NCBI GenBank assembly: GCA_026874595.1
Contig: CM049311.1
Span: forward strand, 46,751,676 to 46,815,675
DNA: 64,000 nucleotides
Origin: Sipunculus nudus
Taxonomy: Eukaryota; Annelida; Sipuncula; Golfingiida; Sipunculidae
Direction of reading: 5' to 3'
Both the position numbers and the translations under genes were made by a program. Positions 24,426 through 35,855 of this stretch are shown piece after piece; position 1 is the first letter of the stretch; every line of letters starts with the position of its first letter. The notes under the pieces are model-generated. The model was not told where the DNA came from. It saw only the letters and a list, made by a program, of their open reading frames with translations, and ran no database searches.

Positions 24426-25222
24426 ATTACCTGTTCATACCTGGCCAGGGACAGCAAAAACCTGTGGTAAAATCGAACACCATTTGTAGTTAAAAGATAA
24501 GTGCCCTATTTAAACAGGCCCAAGCTCTATGGATGTGGTGATATGAGTTATCATCTTGAATTTATTTCTTCATGGTATTTATTGATGGCAGCGTAATCAA
24601 TATGGAAAAGATTTAGTTTAAGGATAAGATCAAGACACCCAACAGGATACCAACACCATATTAATATCCCCGTGATTTTATTTAGAGTTTATATATAGGA
24701 TTTTAACAGCCTATTTTACTGTTTTCAATGTATCTTAATTTTTACTTCGAACAACACGGGAAGAATCTGCTTCAGAATCCTAGCATTTTCTCTTTATAAC
24801 TGAAATACTAAAAACTCGTGTCAAGGATAAGATCTAAAGGTCCATGGTGATGGCACTGTCACTGTAAATAACAGTATCATGTACGTTTTGGGGCAGTTTT
24901 CTGCGGCAGTCCTCTAAGCCGGAAGTAGATTAGACTGGTTCCCGTGGCATGTTTTTTTCATGTGTAAAAATAGGAAGTACAAATTTTGGGGACCCAAATT
25001 TATTAGATATTAACGGCTGTACTTATGTGAACCCGGCTGTGATTATGCACTGTCGTCACGGTATTCTTGGTCGTCTAGTCACCATAGTTACATGACTAGG
25101 CCCAGATATGTGTTGGATATTTTCAAACAATACTCATTCTTCACCAGACAATACACGGTTGACTGAAATAATTACACTGTAAGCGAACTCCTTCCCGCTA
25201 AAGTGTCAGGGACTTTTAGGAC

Positions 25223-25281
25223 TATAAAATGCCTCCAGAGAGCCGTGATATGTCACCATTTATATATTACCGGCCTACTGT
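25223..25281 (+). promoter_or_regulatory. Candidate TATA promoter about 2 kb before receptor B
   Basis: TATAAAAT at 25223-25230 is followed by an initiator-like TGTCACCATT about 28 nt on and a donor-like GTG|GTGAGC near 25281. Its position upstream of the first coding exon of B, which itself begins right after an acceptor-like site, makes it a promoter and 5' UTR exon candidate. Motif evidence only. Confidence 0.3.
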
Positions 25282-26804
25282 GTGGTGAGCCAGAGTGACG
25301 TTAGTCGGCGCGTTAGTTGGATCGGCGGACTTCACACAAAGGATTATGAAAACACGAAGATGCACGATTGTCTTTCATAAGTAGACCAGGATCAGTGTCA
25401 ATCCAGGATATATTTTCTAGAACTCATAGGCAAAGGATACATCCACATGTATTCACCCGTATGAATATTCTTCAGAGCAAGAGTCGAGGTAATGTTTGGA
25501 TTTATGCCACGAAGGTCAAGGAACCTGTACTCCGTTGGAGAACCAAAAGAATTAGGTCAAATGCTCGACTGCCAAGTGGAGGTATATGCGGCACGTCCGC
25601 TATGGAAGCATACCTATATAATTTATGTTTTTAATGCTGGAAAATAGTCTTATTGTTAATGTTCACACAACGCGCAAATGGGCTTGTATGGAGCTTGCTT
25701 GACTTGCATGTACAAACTTCCTTGGAATATATAAATCAGTAAAATAATTTAATGGGAGAGATGTTCCAGGAGTCGGATCACCAACATAATGTACTCGATT
25801 CTGCCTTCGATGTCATGCCCAGTCCCCAGAAGAGGATTTATGAAAAAGAGCACTGTTTACGGCCTGCGATCATGGACACAATTTCAGTTAACAGCTTGGC
25901 ATGCATATTGCGGCAAGGGAACACGGTTAATATCAAGTGATGTGTTTATTTGCAGGCGTCAAAACAATATGGCAATTTGAAATATATACAATATATATAA
26001 ATATTATTTATAAAAACCCTGGGTCACAGGTTATACGCATGGTAACCAGGTCAGAAAATCCAATTTGCTAACAGCTATTGGGAATTCCGCATACCGAACA
26101 AGGCGGAAAAATAATTGTTTACATGAGAATTTGTACACTTTTCTGCGTTCTTCCGCATGCCGCTTGCAAACTAAACGTTAAGGAAATTAATCAAAATAAG
26201 CACATAGACCTTTCCCCTATGATTTCTGTGGATGAAAAACTGGACAAGATGGTGTTCCTACAGCTTATTCACTTACAGAATAAACGAAGACAGAAGCTGA
26301 CATAGTCGATGACTGAACACTGACGGTTCTCGCAACTCCCTATCCCCCACCACCACCAGCGAGGTGTTTTCGAGGCCCGTCAGCGTCCAGTGTTGGACAA
26401 AGGCTGACAGTACTATTGCCACGAATAGTGAAAAGAAACAAAAGATGATGAACAACAGTCCCGCCGAAGCTGTTATCAGTGAACTCGCAAATGACGACAC
26501 CTCAGCCATATTACTTCAAGGGGACGAACCCGAAATTGTTGTCAGAACTTCTTGATTTTGTATAACAACGCCTAGTTTGTATTTGACCAAATCAAGGTTT
26601 TTCTGTCGGCGATGGATGCCTTCTTTCTGACATTGCAAGTACTTAAACTATCCACTGCTATCGTTTCAATCGTGTTCAGTCCGTGTTACAATTTCCATCA
26701 CAAGCATTGCAAATACAATCGCGGATGAATGCATCATCCGCATAACAGCAAGTTCGCATAGGAATCGCAAGATTTCTGAAAACCTAAGCCCCATGTGGCA
26801 TCGA

Positions 26805-26945
26805 GGGGCGGATTCAGGAAAAGGAGAGGTCCAGCCCAGGAGGACTAATTACAAATTGACTCCAAAAGGGGTGGGGTCCAGGCCACAAAATCGGTTACGT
26901 CGGCTGAAAAGGGGGGGGGGGGGGTACGCACCATCCGGATCCGCT
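26805..26945 (+). repeat. GGCGGATTCAGG-type dispersed repeat
   Basis: Starts GGGGCGGATTCAGGAAAAGG and ends CATCCGGATCCGC, so its termini are roughly inverted. It shares AGGAGGACTAA and a G tract with the copy at 3103-3271. Probably a small MITE-like element. Confidence 0.55.
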
Positions 26946-27328
26946 TGTGGCATTAACAGGAAAACCAGCGATTCACTCGCCTGTCAAACCATTTTTTAGA
27001 TCCGTAGCGATTTCAGGCGCATCATAAAACATCGCAACAAATCTTTTTACGCAGCAAAACATCAAACGTTAAAATTATATTGAAATATTTATAAGTTTAA
27101 TAATAGGTGGTAAGGAAACACCGGTAGGTTAACGTGGAAAAAATAATTATATACATGTTCACCCTTTTACATGTATATTTCAGATGTCATCACTGCATGG
27201 AATTATAAATATTGGATTGGTTATGACATGACGAGCAGCCGCCTTCCTTATTTTTCATAACTGGTTGATCATTAAGTACCTTCCTTGCCTTTGACGTGTG
27301 ACGTTGTCCTTGGTCTTACACATACAGA

Positions 27329-27377
27329 ATGAGGGAGTTTCTGTTCGCTTTGTTCATCCCATTCACTCTGGCCACAG
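27329..27377 (+). CDS. Receptor B, signal-peptide exon
   Basis: Encodes MREFLFALFIPFTLATG up to a GTAAGT donor in phase 1. It is a textbook signal peptide and nearly the same as receptor C (63243-63291). The ATG lies one base after an acceptor-like pyrimidine tract and ACAG (27327), so translation probably starts at the beginning of an internal exon and the 5' UTR lies on an upstream exon. With the three downstream exons the coding total is exactly 705 nt, giving 234 residues plus stop. Confidence 0.75.
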
Positions 27378-27737
27378 GTAAGTGAACGCTAGATGGATAT
27401 GTGAGATGATCATATTTTCTTTACCTTATATGAACGTTAATTACCCGATCTATTAGTTAAGTGTTGATCTCGTAAAGGTAACAACATATATTAAAATCTT
27501 TGCGTTCACGTAGATACATAGCGGCAGCTTGCCACTATGATTATTTTCTGGATACCCATCATTACATTAAAAAAAAATGTTATATACCCCGATAACCCCC
27601 CCCCCCCCCCTCCAGGATAGGAATAAAGTCAGTTAAGGTAAATAATCAGAATTCATGTCATATAACTTGTTTTCTTCGAACTTTGATCAATTTACGCCTG
27701 TTGATATCAAATCTTGCCCCATATCACTACTTCCTTT

Positions 27738-28178
27738 AAATACTGTGGTTGGCTTCATATTCGCGAGGCTGAAATTTCGCGATTTCTCCATGTTTAATGT
27801 TTCGCGAGGGTGTCATTTTCGCGATCTCACCAGAACCTATATCAAATCTTTGGTAAAGCCATTGCTGTGTGTATTATTATTTGAGAATAATTCATGAGCT
27901 TGTGATATTCTCCTCATATAAGGATGTGCCCGTACACACAGCACAGGTTCTTTAGTTCAAATTTAAGGGAATGTTTTCCCTATACCTGCATGGATGTAAC
28001 TTATATTAAGATTTCTCACTGTTTTAACCTATTCCCATTCAAGGATTGGCTACACTTAATCAGAAGGACACACTCAATTGGCCAATTATTCCCGAGGGTG
28101 TCATTTTCGCGATTATTTCCCATTCGCGAATATCGCGAAATAAAAACCCTCGCGAACAAAAAGGCAACCACAATACTT
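27738..28178. mobile_element. CGCGAA-rich MITE in receptor B intron 1
   Basis: Ends are imperfect inverted repeats of about 31 bp: AAATACTGTGGTTGGCTTC...TTCGCGAGG on the left and the complement of TTCGCGAGG-like sequence ending AAGTATTGTGGTTGCC on the right. Several TTTCGCGA motifs lie just inside both ends. There is no coding capacity. A fragment of similar character lies at 47575-47640. Confidence 0.6.
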
Positions 28179-28850
28179 GTGTCTAAATGCTTAATTAAGT
28201 AATGCATGGGAAGCGTGTAGTTTAAGTATGCTGCAACGGCAGCTAAAATATGAAACACCGCCGAGCAGGCCGCGTCGCACGAAGCATAATAATTAATGTT
28301 CGCTTTATCACTATCCTATTGTTACGTGTTGTTAGAAGTGTCATTATCTTCATGAACAATACTAAACCTTAAAAGGGCCCAATCAACTTTCTAACCTTAA
28401 TAAACTATAGGTAATCCCCTAGAGCTTTTATACAAATAGGCCAGAAAACGTGGATATCACTGCACACGGGCTGCTTATTTTGTTTGTATCAACGGGTTTC
28501 TGATATGTTGAGGCCCGCCAAAATAATCAAAACAAATTCAACAAGGGCATCTGTCAGCAAGTCAGATAAGCCAGAGCATTGAAAATGGCGTTTTGCAACA
28601 AGTGACATTTCTGCCTCCGCAAATATGCAACCTGCCACCTTAGGTTTCATGTTTACCTCGTTTGTCAACATTGCTTTGTTTACAAACATGTTGTTGATTA
28701 AAAAGTTTATACATCCTTCACGAAGGCTTTATAAGAACTTTTCACAAACAAATTTACCCTTAGATCATTTAAATATATACACAGAGGAAGCCAAAAATCA
28801 CATAAATTCTTTTAAAAAAAGAAGGTGAATAGGCACCTGTAACTGATAAA
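28179..28850. other. Receptor B intron 1, unique part
   Basis: AT-rich intron sequence between the MITE and the LTR element. A 66-codon minus-strand frame (28689-28489) has no recognisable domain. Nothing else is supported. Confidence 0.4.
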
Positions 28851-29107
28851 TGTAAACCCCGACCGAGGGGTCTTGGGTCATAAACAGGTCATGTTATGCA
28901 GTATATTCATACTTATTGTAAACTGAGACTGTGGGCAAACTACATTCTACATTCAGTTTGTTGACACATCATGTTGACAAGTGCACAATAAAATACAGGT
29001 GATTAACAACCTTAAAGTGTATAAATAACAAAAGAAAAGAGGGTGGTCGGCTATGTCCGCTTGAATTGGGTGTGGATGCCGGAACCGATTATGCCGACAC
29101 CATCACA
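28851..29107 (-). repeat. Element 1 3' LTR (internally deleted)
   Basis: Starts TGTAAACCCCGACCGAGGGG and ends CCGACACCATCACA. It matches the LTR at 35244-35656 but lacks about 130 bp after GGCTATGTCCGCTTG. Outside this gap the two copies differ at a moderate number of positions, so the insertion is not very recent. Confidence 0.85.
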
Positions 29108-29127
29108 CTCACCCCCCCCCCTCTTTT
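29108..29127 (-). other. Element 1 polypurine tract
   Basis: On the minus strand AAAAGAGGGGGGGGGGTGAG directly precedes the 3' LTR. This is the expected primer for plus-strand synthesis and fixes the orientation. Confidence 0.7.
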
Positions 29128-29706
29128 CCGTTACCTGTCATCGGGAACGTGACATTTTGGGTGACGATATATAAGTAACAATAAAAGATATGACTATCGT
29201 GGAACGAAGTTGAGATCTACCTGTTGCTACATAGCTAAAGATTCCTACAAACTAAATCAGATTTTGCCTGGTTTTTATCCTCCGCACTAAAACAGAGATT
29301 CGGTCTATGTACGGACGGATAAACTTATAAGTTCCATTAATTTATAAATACAAGCAAAGATTTAAGTTTATGGAACATTTGCGTATTTACGAATTGAATG
29401 ATCAATAAGTGGAAATATCACATCGAATCTGAGTCACTAGTGTCCATTCCGAAATTCCGTCGCACAGAGTTAGAGCGAAAGTAAACAGAACGAGGTTCTC
29501 TATGGGGATTTGAATGAATACCCGCATTCAAACATCTAGTTCTACGTTAAGGCACAGATGATTCTGGTGAGTACACCACAACTGATCTACCAAACTCACT
29601 ATCATCGGATTCAGAGTTTCCCCACCACCATCATAGTCTACGACTTCATCAGAATCATGATTATGGTGTAGCTGTTCTAAGATTAAAAAAATCCTCACTT
29701 TCAGTC

Positions 29707-30145
29707 TTAATAGTAAATGTTTACTGGAGGTTTCAAGAAAACAGGGTCAGGATTGATTCGTAGTTCACTTCGGTTGACCCACTTAGTAAATCCAGTGCCC
29801 GTAACGGGTTCAATACAGTATACATCGTTTACCCACGACCTTGTATATTTCTGGTCTATACGCATTCTGGATTCTATTACGTCCTCGTACATTGCGATTT
29901 CTTCTGAACACTTGCTGCCCTAGATACAGCGGCACTTCTTTGGCTCCTTTGTCAGCATATACTTTTCTTTTTGCAGCTGATTGATCTAACTTCTGACGGC
30001 TAAGAGCATATGCATCTTGTAATCGCTTTTGATGCAAAGAAACCCAGTTTTTAGGTTCCATATTTTCGGCATTGTCTTCTTGCTCCGGGAGTAAGCCTGA
30101 GACGGACCTAGCTTCTCTTCCATACATCATGTAGAATGGGGTCAA
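29707..30145 (-). pseudogene. Element 1 integrase C-terminal region
   Basis: Two overlapping minus-strand frames carry the end of the integrase: MTPFYMMYGREARS, a basic KRKVYADKGAKEVPLYLGQQ segment typical of the region after the catalytic core, then after a frameshift VYCIEPVTGTGFTKWVNRSE. The shift means one continuous protein cannot be made. Confidence 0.7.
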
Positions 30146-30256
30146 ACCAGTACTACTATGTGGTGCCGTATTTTATGCAAAGACAAGTTCGGTAATATTA
30201 TCGGGCCAATGTTGTTTCTTTTCTTCCGAAAGTGTGCGTAGGAGATCGTGAAGGGT

Positions 30257-30947
30257 TCAATTGAACCTCTCGCATTGTCCGTTGCCCTGAGGATGAAATG
30301 CGGAACTTTGGGTCTTCTTTATTCCATACAGGGAACAGAGATGAGCTATGACTTTCGCTTCAAAATCACGCCCTTGATCCGAATGTAGTCTTAGGGGTGC
30401 TCTAAACTTAAGAAACCATTCCCGGACAAGTACACGTGCTACTGTAGCTGCTTGTTGGTCCCTTGTAGGTACAGCTACAGTCCATTTTGTGAAGGAGTCA
30501 GTTGCGACTAAGACATTTTCACGACCATCTCGCTCTTTTTCTAAAACTGTGAAATCGATTGCCAAGACTTCGAGAGTTTACTAGATAGCAGGTTTCCCAT
30601 AGATGTGTGTACTTTGAGCGGTTTTGCCGGTATACATGCATTGCATTTCTCAATTCGGTCTCGTACTTCATTTTGCATTTTTGGCCAATAGCACTTTGCT
30701 TTTAACACAGCTAAGGTTCTTGATGACCATGTGAGTCATGAAACATGTGAAGAACTTTCTTTTTCATAGACTCTCGGATGACAATCTGCTTTGGAGTATC
30801 TTGTACAGGATCTTTCACGGAGCGATACAAGATTTCATCTAAACGATTCATTTGGCGGTACAACAAATTCACATCAGCGGGAAGTTGCTTTCTTGCTCCC
30901 CATGTAACGGTTTTTTTCTTTTTGACCCAATCTTTGACAAAATACAT
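30257..30947 (-). pseudogene. Element 1 integrase zinc-binding and catalytic core
   Basis: The minus-strand frame 30947-30711 ends in the zinc-binding start (KVLHMFHDSHGH). Frame 30565-30257 carries the core: [29 protein letters not shown], then [15 protein letters not shown] and [13 protein letters not shown], giving the D, D and E positions of the DDE triad. The two parts are separated by frame breaks between 30566 and 30710. It served cDNA integration and is now inactive. Confidence 0.8.
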
Positions 30948-31090
30948 ACTTTGCTATCCTAATCTTGGGCTTCTGTTATTCCTTCGGTGAGGAAGATGGC
31001 AAATTCATCGCACCAAAACTGATATTTGCATCGATACTTTGACATGATATGGAAGTACCTACTTCATTTGCAACTGCACTCTGCAACTCA

Positions 31091-31543
31091 CTACGAAGGC
31101 TTGTGCTTTGTATAACCAACGAACATATTTGGTTTTCTGTTTTGGTAGGCTTTTCCCAAATGCGTTTTTTTTTGTCTTGATAAAGCATCAGCTGCTTGGT
31201 TCTGTTTACCTGAGCGGTACTGAACTTTGAAATCGAATCGTGAGAGTGTTGCGGCCCATTTCTGCTCGGTTGCAGTCAGTTTCGACTTTAACATAAAGTA
31301 ACTTACAGGGTTGTTGTCGGTGATCACAGTAAATGGTAAAAGTATTCACGGAACTTCTCACCTATGGCCCACACCATAGCCATTAGTTCAAGTTTCATTG
31401 AGCTGAAATCGGTCATTTTTCTTTCAGAATCTCGCAGTCCTCGACTGGCATACGCGCTGATACTTCGTTTTCCATTTTATATTTGGCTCAAGATGGCACC
31501 AAAACCATTAAGTGAAGCATCAGTTTCTAGAATGAACTCCAGG
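31091..31543 (-). pseudogene. Element 1 RNase H
   Basis: Continues from RT on the minus strand. Translation shows FILETDASLNGFGAIL, then ELMAMVW and after a frame break ITDNNPVSYF and RSGKQNQAADALSR, the usual end of gypsy RNase H. Broken by at least one frameshift near 31330. Confidence 0.75.
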
Positions 31544-32530
31544 CTAAAGTGGCGGAGAGACAAACTTCTCCTTTAGGGTATGGAAAGCCTCTTCATGAAC
31601 CTCGGTCCAGTGTTCATTAATCTCAAGTTTCTTTTTGCCTTGCTTAGCAAGTTTTTCCACTAGTTGATGCAACGGAGCTACGATTCTTGAAATGTTTGGC
31701 ATAAACCTTCTATAATAGGAGGTAAATCCAAGAAATCTGCGCAATTCCTGCAGCGTTTTTGGTCTTGCCCAATTCTTCACAGCAAAGGTTTTATCTGGAT
31801 CTGTGCGCACTCCATCGGCAGACAAAATGTGTCCTAGGTACTTGACCTCTGTACAGATTATTGAACACTTCTCTGCTTTTAATTTTAAGCCATGAGCTTT
31901 AAGTCTTGTAAACACTTGATCTAGACTTCTCAAATGCTCATCTATGTCACTGCTGTTAATGACTATATCGTCTAAATAAACAATCAAAATTTTCAGAATG
32001 TCTTCTCTGAAGACTGACGTCATCAAACGTCGGAAAGTTGATGGTGCATTTGCAATGCCGAAGGGCATGCGATTCTGCTCAAACAAACCAAATGGTGTTG
32101 TAAAAGCTGTTTTGTGACGGTCTTATTCATGTACCTCTACCTGACTATAGGCAGAAGCTTAATCGAAGGTGGAGAATACCTGTGCTCCTCCAATAGCTTC
32201 TAAAGATTCTTCAATTCGGGGTAGGGGAAAAGCATGCCACTTTAAGATTGAGCTTTCGATAATCATTGCATATCAGTAGATCACCTGATTTTTTTCTTAC
32301 CACCACTTTTGGGGCTGCATAAGCCGAAGAAGTTTCACTTATAATCCCTTGTTTCAACAAATCGTTAAGGTGATTCCGGACTTCCTCTACGAGGGCTGGA
32401 GATATTCGACGGGAAGGTTGACTGATTGGTTCCTCGTTGGAGGTCCTGATGCGGTATTTTACAACTGGTGTACTGCTTAGGGGTTCACCTTCTTTAATAA
32501 ATACATCTGCATTTTTGTTTAGAAGAGCAT
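31544..32530 (-). pseudogene. Element 1 reverse transcriptase
   Basis: The minus-strand frame 32086-31544 includes MPFGIANAPSTFRRLM, the catalytic VYLDD, KYLGHILSADGV and LRRFLGFTSYYRRF. Upstream, in broken frames to about 32530, are EEPISQPSRRISPALVEEVR and KKSGDLLICNDYRKLN. The motif order is that of Ty3/gypsy RT. Stops lie between the fingers region and the YLDD block. Confidence 0.85.
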
Positions 32531-32559
32531 ATACCTGATGTAATTAGTCTGTAGTACCC

Positions 32560-33370
32560 TTAAAGTTGTGATAAATCTATCTTAGAAATCAATAAATCTT
32601 GGGTTTGTAAATTTGTATCAGCCTCTAAGGTTGTCCGATGTTTCTCTTTCACAGTAATTTCAAAGCTTTGGGCCGTGGGGAAAAGCTGGACTTCTTGTCT
32701 ACCAGACACGACTTCTTTAACTTGTTGGGCGAACCCATTGCATGTTCCTGGTTTAAGCCAAACATCTTCTAATCCAGAATTAGCGACTTGAATGATAAGA
32801 GATTCCTGAGAAAGGTCTATAAGGGTAAGGAAGACAACCAAATTCCCTTTGACAGCTCGTTTCAATGGCTCAACGACACGAATTCCGGATCTGTGCGGTA
32901 AATGTACTTCAATTCCCATGACACTCCGAGCAGGGATTAACCTTTCTGCATGTCCCGAAACTCGCACCATACATGAGGTGGATTCTCCCTTTGTGTACTG
33001 TTGGCTATTCATAGTAACACTCTTTTGACTAAGTACAGAATTCCATGTGGGAACACAGCTTAAAACATTCATTTCAATAACTCCAGGCACTGTAGAAGAA
33101 CTATTACTATTTGGAGCATCCTTTATCACTAAAACTCCAACCTGGTTAAACATAGTGCCCGTCACCTGTAAGTCCATGATAGCTATACCCACATACGGAA
33201 TTTCTAATCCATTGGCCGCAGTCAATGGAAACCAGTTACCATGAAACAATGGCACGTTAGACAAAAGTTTCTTTCTATAGAAGGATTCATGAAGTGTGGT
33301 GACCTGAGAACCTGTGTCTACTAACCATGAAATTTCAAGATTTGAGACAGTTCCTTTAACTACTGGTCGT
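32560..33370 (-). pseudogene. Element 1 aspartic protease region
   Basis: The translation on the minus strand reads SWLVDTGSQVTT at about 33340-33305, the catalytic DTG motif of retroviral-type proteases. The open frame 33264-32560 continues from SNVPLFHGNWFPLTAANGLE and runs 234 residues to the linker before RT. It should process the Gag-Pol polyprotein. Confidence 0.7.
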
Positions 33371-33646
33371 CCACCAACGGTTTTGTGAATAAATCACCTG
33401 ATATCTGGTTCAATTCAGATGAGTCCCGATACTTCTGAGCACACACAGTTGGACTCATGGCTGGGTGTGCCACTAGTTTAACGGTGGTAAAGAGTCATGG
33501 GTACCACCTGCTAATTGTCCCAATCGGCGGTATTGGATGCTCCAAAGGCATTGGATAATACCCTGCCTAAAATGCTTGAGAGAATAGAGGGTTTGCCATT
33601 ACCGGCTGTGATTGCACAGTGTTTTGAGCAGCACTATCTCTGTGTC

Positions 33647-34140
33647 CTAGGTCCTTTTTGACGTTTCAAACATATGATGTCCAAATTTGTTACAATAGTG
33701 ACAGGGCCCTTTTTGTTTCCTTGGTATTTCCTGACTCTCTCTCCGAGGACAGTCTTTCGTTTCCTGGTTTTGTTGGATGTTGTTAATCAGCTGTAGTTGG
33801 GAGGTCATTTGCTCTTGCTGCCTTTGTATGAGAGTGAGCATTTCTTTCATTTTAAGTTCTTTGGAATCAGTCTTTTCTAACATTCCTGGCAATGGCTCCT
33901 TAGCTGGAGATCTATTCTCTTCATATCTGATTTGGGTCATTTCCTGTCTGACCGACCTACGGTTATCACGGCAGTCATCAAGAATCTATTGAGCTTTGCT
34001 ACGCAGTTGAAAAAAAAGTCCATGTAGGATTTTCTCGATTGGCTCGGCGCACATTTTGCCTTAAGGAGGGATCACGAAGGTTATTGGCGAACCTCTTTTC
34101 AGGGTCTTTTCCTGATTTGAAATTAGTGTTGGGTGTTGTT
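33647..34140 (-). pseudogene. Element 1 Gag remnant with defective zinc knuckle
   Basis: Minus frame 33940-33647 has a glutamine-rich stretch (LIQRQQEQMTSQLQLINN) and CHYCNKFGHH. This fits CX2CX4H, but Thr stands where the last Cys should be. Before it, DPEKRFANNLRDPSLRQ is readable in another frame, showing a frameshift. The N-terminal Gag is not recognisable between 34140 and 35220. Confidence 0.65.
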
Positions 34141-35220
34141 TACCCCATCTAACAGCATATAATAATAACAACAGTCATCGTGTCAATCTGTGACGTTAGC
34201 ACTCAAACATCACTATGAAGGTGATAATCTAATGATCTACAATATGCCCCAGTTCCTTGATGAACATGCAGTATAAATGCAATAATAATGGATATAACCA
34301 AAGACAATATGGTTTCTCTGAACCACAAGTGACCAAGATATACCACAAGATTGATCACGAAACAGATAGATAGTCGGTTAGACACAGTGGCCTGTCCGCA
34401 CCACATAACCACTCTATCATCATGTTCAAAATGCAATATTCAATGTTCACACAATTCAATGGTCACATATATCATCATGATCAAATGCAATATTCAAATA
34501 ATGAATTGTCATACGTATCATCAGGTTCACTGTTAAATATTCAATAATGCAATGGTCATACATATCTGATCATAATTTATAATGTTTAATATTCAGTGTT
34601 CATAAAATTCATTGGTCCCTCTTTAACTCCTGGAAATCATTCCTGGACTGTTTTGATTCTATCACCATAGTCAGAAATGAGTTGATCAATGATCAATGGA
34701 TGTAACACTGAAGACCTGTCCATAAAACGTCTTTCCATGTGTTGGAGACCTCTGGAGATCTCTGAAGACACCAGCAATGTTCTGTAGACAAACAATGATA
34801 AACTGTTGTTACTGATATCTCTGACATTTCACTCAATGTGTACCCATGATGAGGAAATATATTGGCACGCACTCGCTTCATTGTCATGATAGTCTCATTT
34901 AAAATACAATATTCACAGCCGAAATACAACCTCATCAGCCGAAACCTCAGCGGAAAAACATCTCATCAGCGACAATACAATCTGGTCAGTCGATATCTCC
35001 TGTGCCGAAAGTTCACCAGCCGAATCTCCTATGCCGACACCTCATGTCCCAACAGCTCACCAGCCGAAATCTCGTGCCGACCGTTCATCAGCCCAGTTAG
35101 CTCACTAGCCGATAGCTCACTAGCCGACAGCTCACTAGCCGATCTCCCTTTATGGAATGCTTAATAAGTAATGTCTGATAAATGTTTTGCATGTACTCCA
35201 GTATAACTAACTGCTGACCT
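34141..35220. other. Element 1 leader/decayed gag region
   Basis: No coding content recognised. 34900-35150 contains a short degenerate tandem pattern (CAGCCGAAAYCTC, CTCACTAGCCGATAG). The 34430-34620 part repeats CAATATTCAATGTTCA-like phrases. Confidence 0.4.
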
Positions 35221-35240
35221 GTATCCCGCAGCTGCCACCA
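35221..35240 (-). other. Element 1 primer-binding site, tRNA-Leu-like
   Basis: On the minus strand, 3 nt after the 5' LTR, TGGTGGCAGCTGCGGGATAC begins with the TGG expected from a CCA-tailed tRNA. From memory it matches the 3' end of animal tRNA-Leu at about 17 of 20 positions. Confidence 0.5.
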
Positions 35241-35243
35241 CTC

Positions 35244-35656
35244 TGTAAACCCCGACCGAGGGGTCTTGGGTCATAAACAGGCCGTGTTATGCAGTAAAAT
35301 AGTTTATTCAAACTTACTGTGAACTCAGACGGTGGGCAAACCACAAGGTACATTTAGTCTGTTGACACATCATGTTGACAAGTGCACAATAAAATACAGG
35401 TGATTAACAACCTTAAAGTGTATAAATAACAAAAGACAAGAGGGTGGTCGGCTATGTCCGCTTGGTGGTAGTGTGCATGGTCCAGCGAACTTCTAATATG
35501 CGCTAAATCTTGGAATGCTCGACGGAACCAAGCCTTCGCAGTAACCGGCTTCCACGAGGTTTTTGAGAAAACAGCGAAACATCTGACCGGTTAAAATTAC
35601 AGTAATGACTGGAATTGGGTGCGGATACCGGCATCGGTTATGCCGACACCATCACA
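35244..35656 (-). repeat. Element 1 5' LTR (full length, 413 bp)
   Basis: TG...CA ended LTR; on the plus strand it runs TGTAAACCCCGACC to ACACCATCACA, followed by TAAA. It has the complete middle part missing from the 3' copy. Confidence 0.85.
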
Positions 35657-35855
35657 TAAATGCTCGTTCCATGGTTTTGCTATTACATATCAACACTACA
35701 GACACAGGACCTTTAAGCTGCATGAAATAATCATTTATTTTATTCCATCTCTGACATAAGACATCATGAAAAGTTAACACTTTCATATTGAAAAATGAGA
35801 CTCTTTTAATGAACTGTTTGTGAAGTTAAAAGTTAGACACCAATTTTTGTTTCAG

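Larger units (their letters stand above)
24426..27328. other. Intergenic region upstream of receptor B
   Basis: Contains a TATA-box candidate (25223) and one GGCGGATTCAGG-type repeat (26805-26945). Several 60-90-codon open frames (25368-25634, 25752-25940, 26078-26305, 26364-26555) show no recognisable domain and are not annotated as genes. Confidence 0.5.
28851..35656 (-). mobile_element. Ty3/gypsy LTR retrotransposon (element 1), degenerate
   Basis: A 6.8-kb element in receptor B intron 1, antisense to the gene. It has two LTRs, a primer-binding site, a polypurine tract and, on the minus strand, the order zinc knuckle, protease, RT, RNase H, integrase, which is the normal Ty3/gypsy order. 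TAAA directly precedes the left LTR and TAAA follows the right one, a likely 4-bp target duplication. Several stops and frameshifts break gag and pol, and most of gag is missing, so it is not autonomous. Its right edge is only 199 bp from the B ectodomain exon. Confidence 0.9.

Noticed and set aside
26273-26555. Overlapping frames on both strands, one hydrophobic (minus), one polar (plus)
   Set aside because: No splice-consistent model and no recognised domain; cannot decide between strands, so not annotated.
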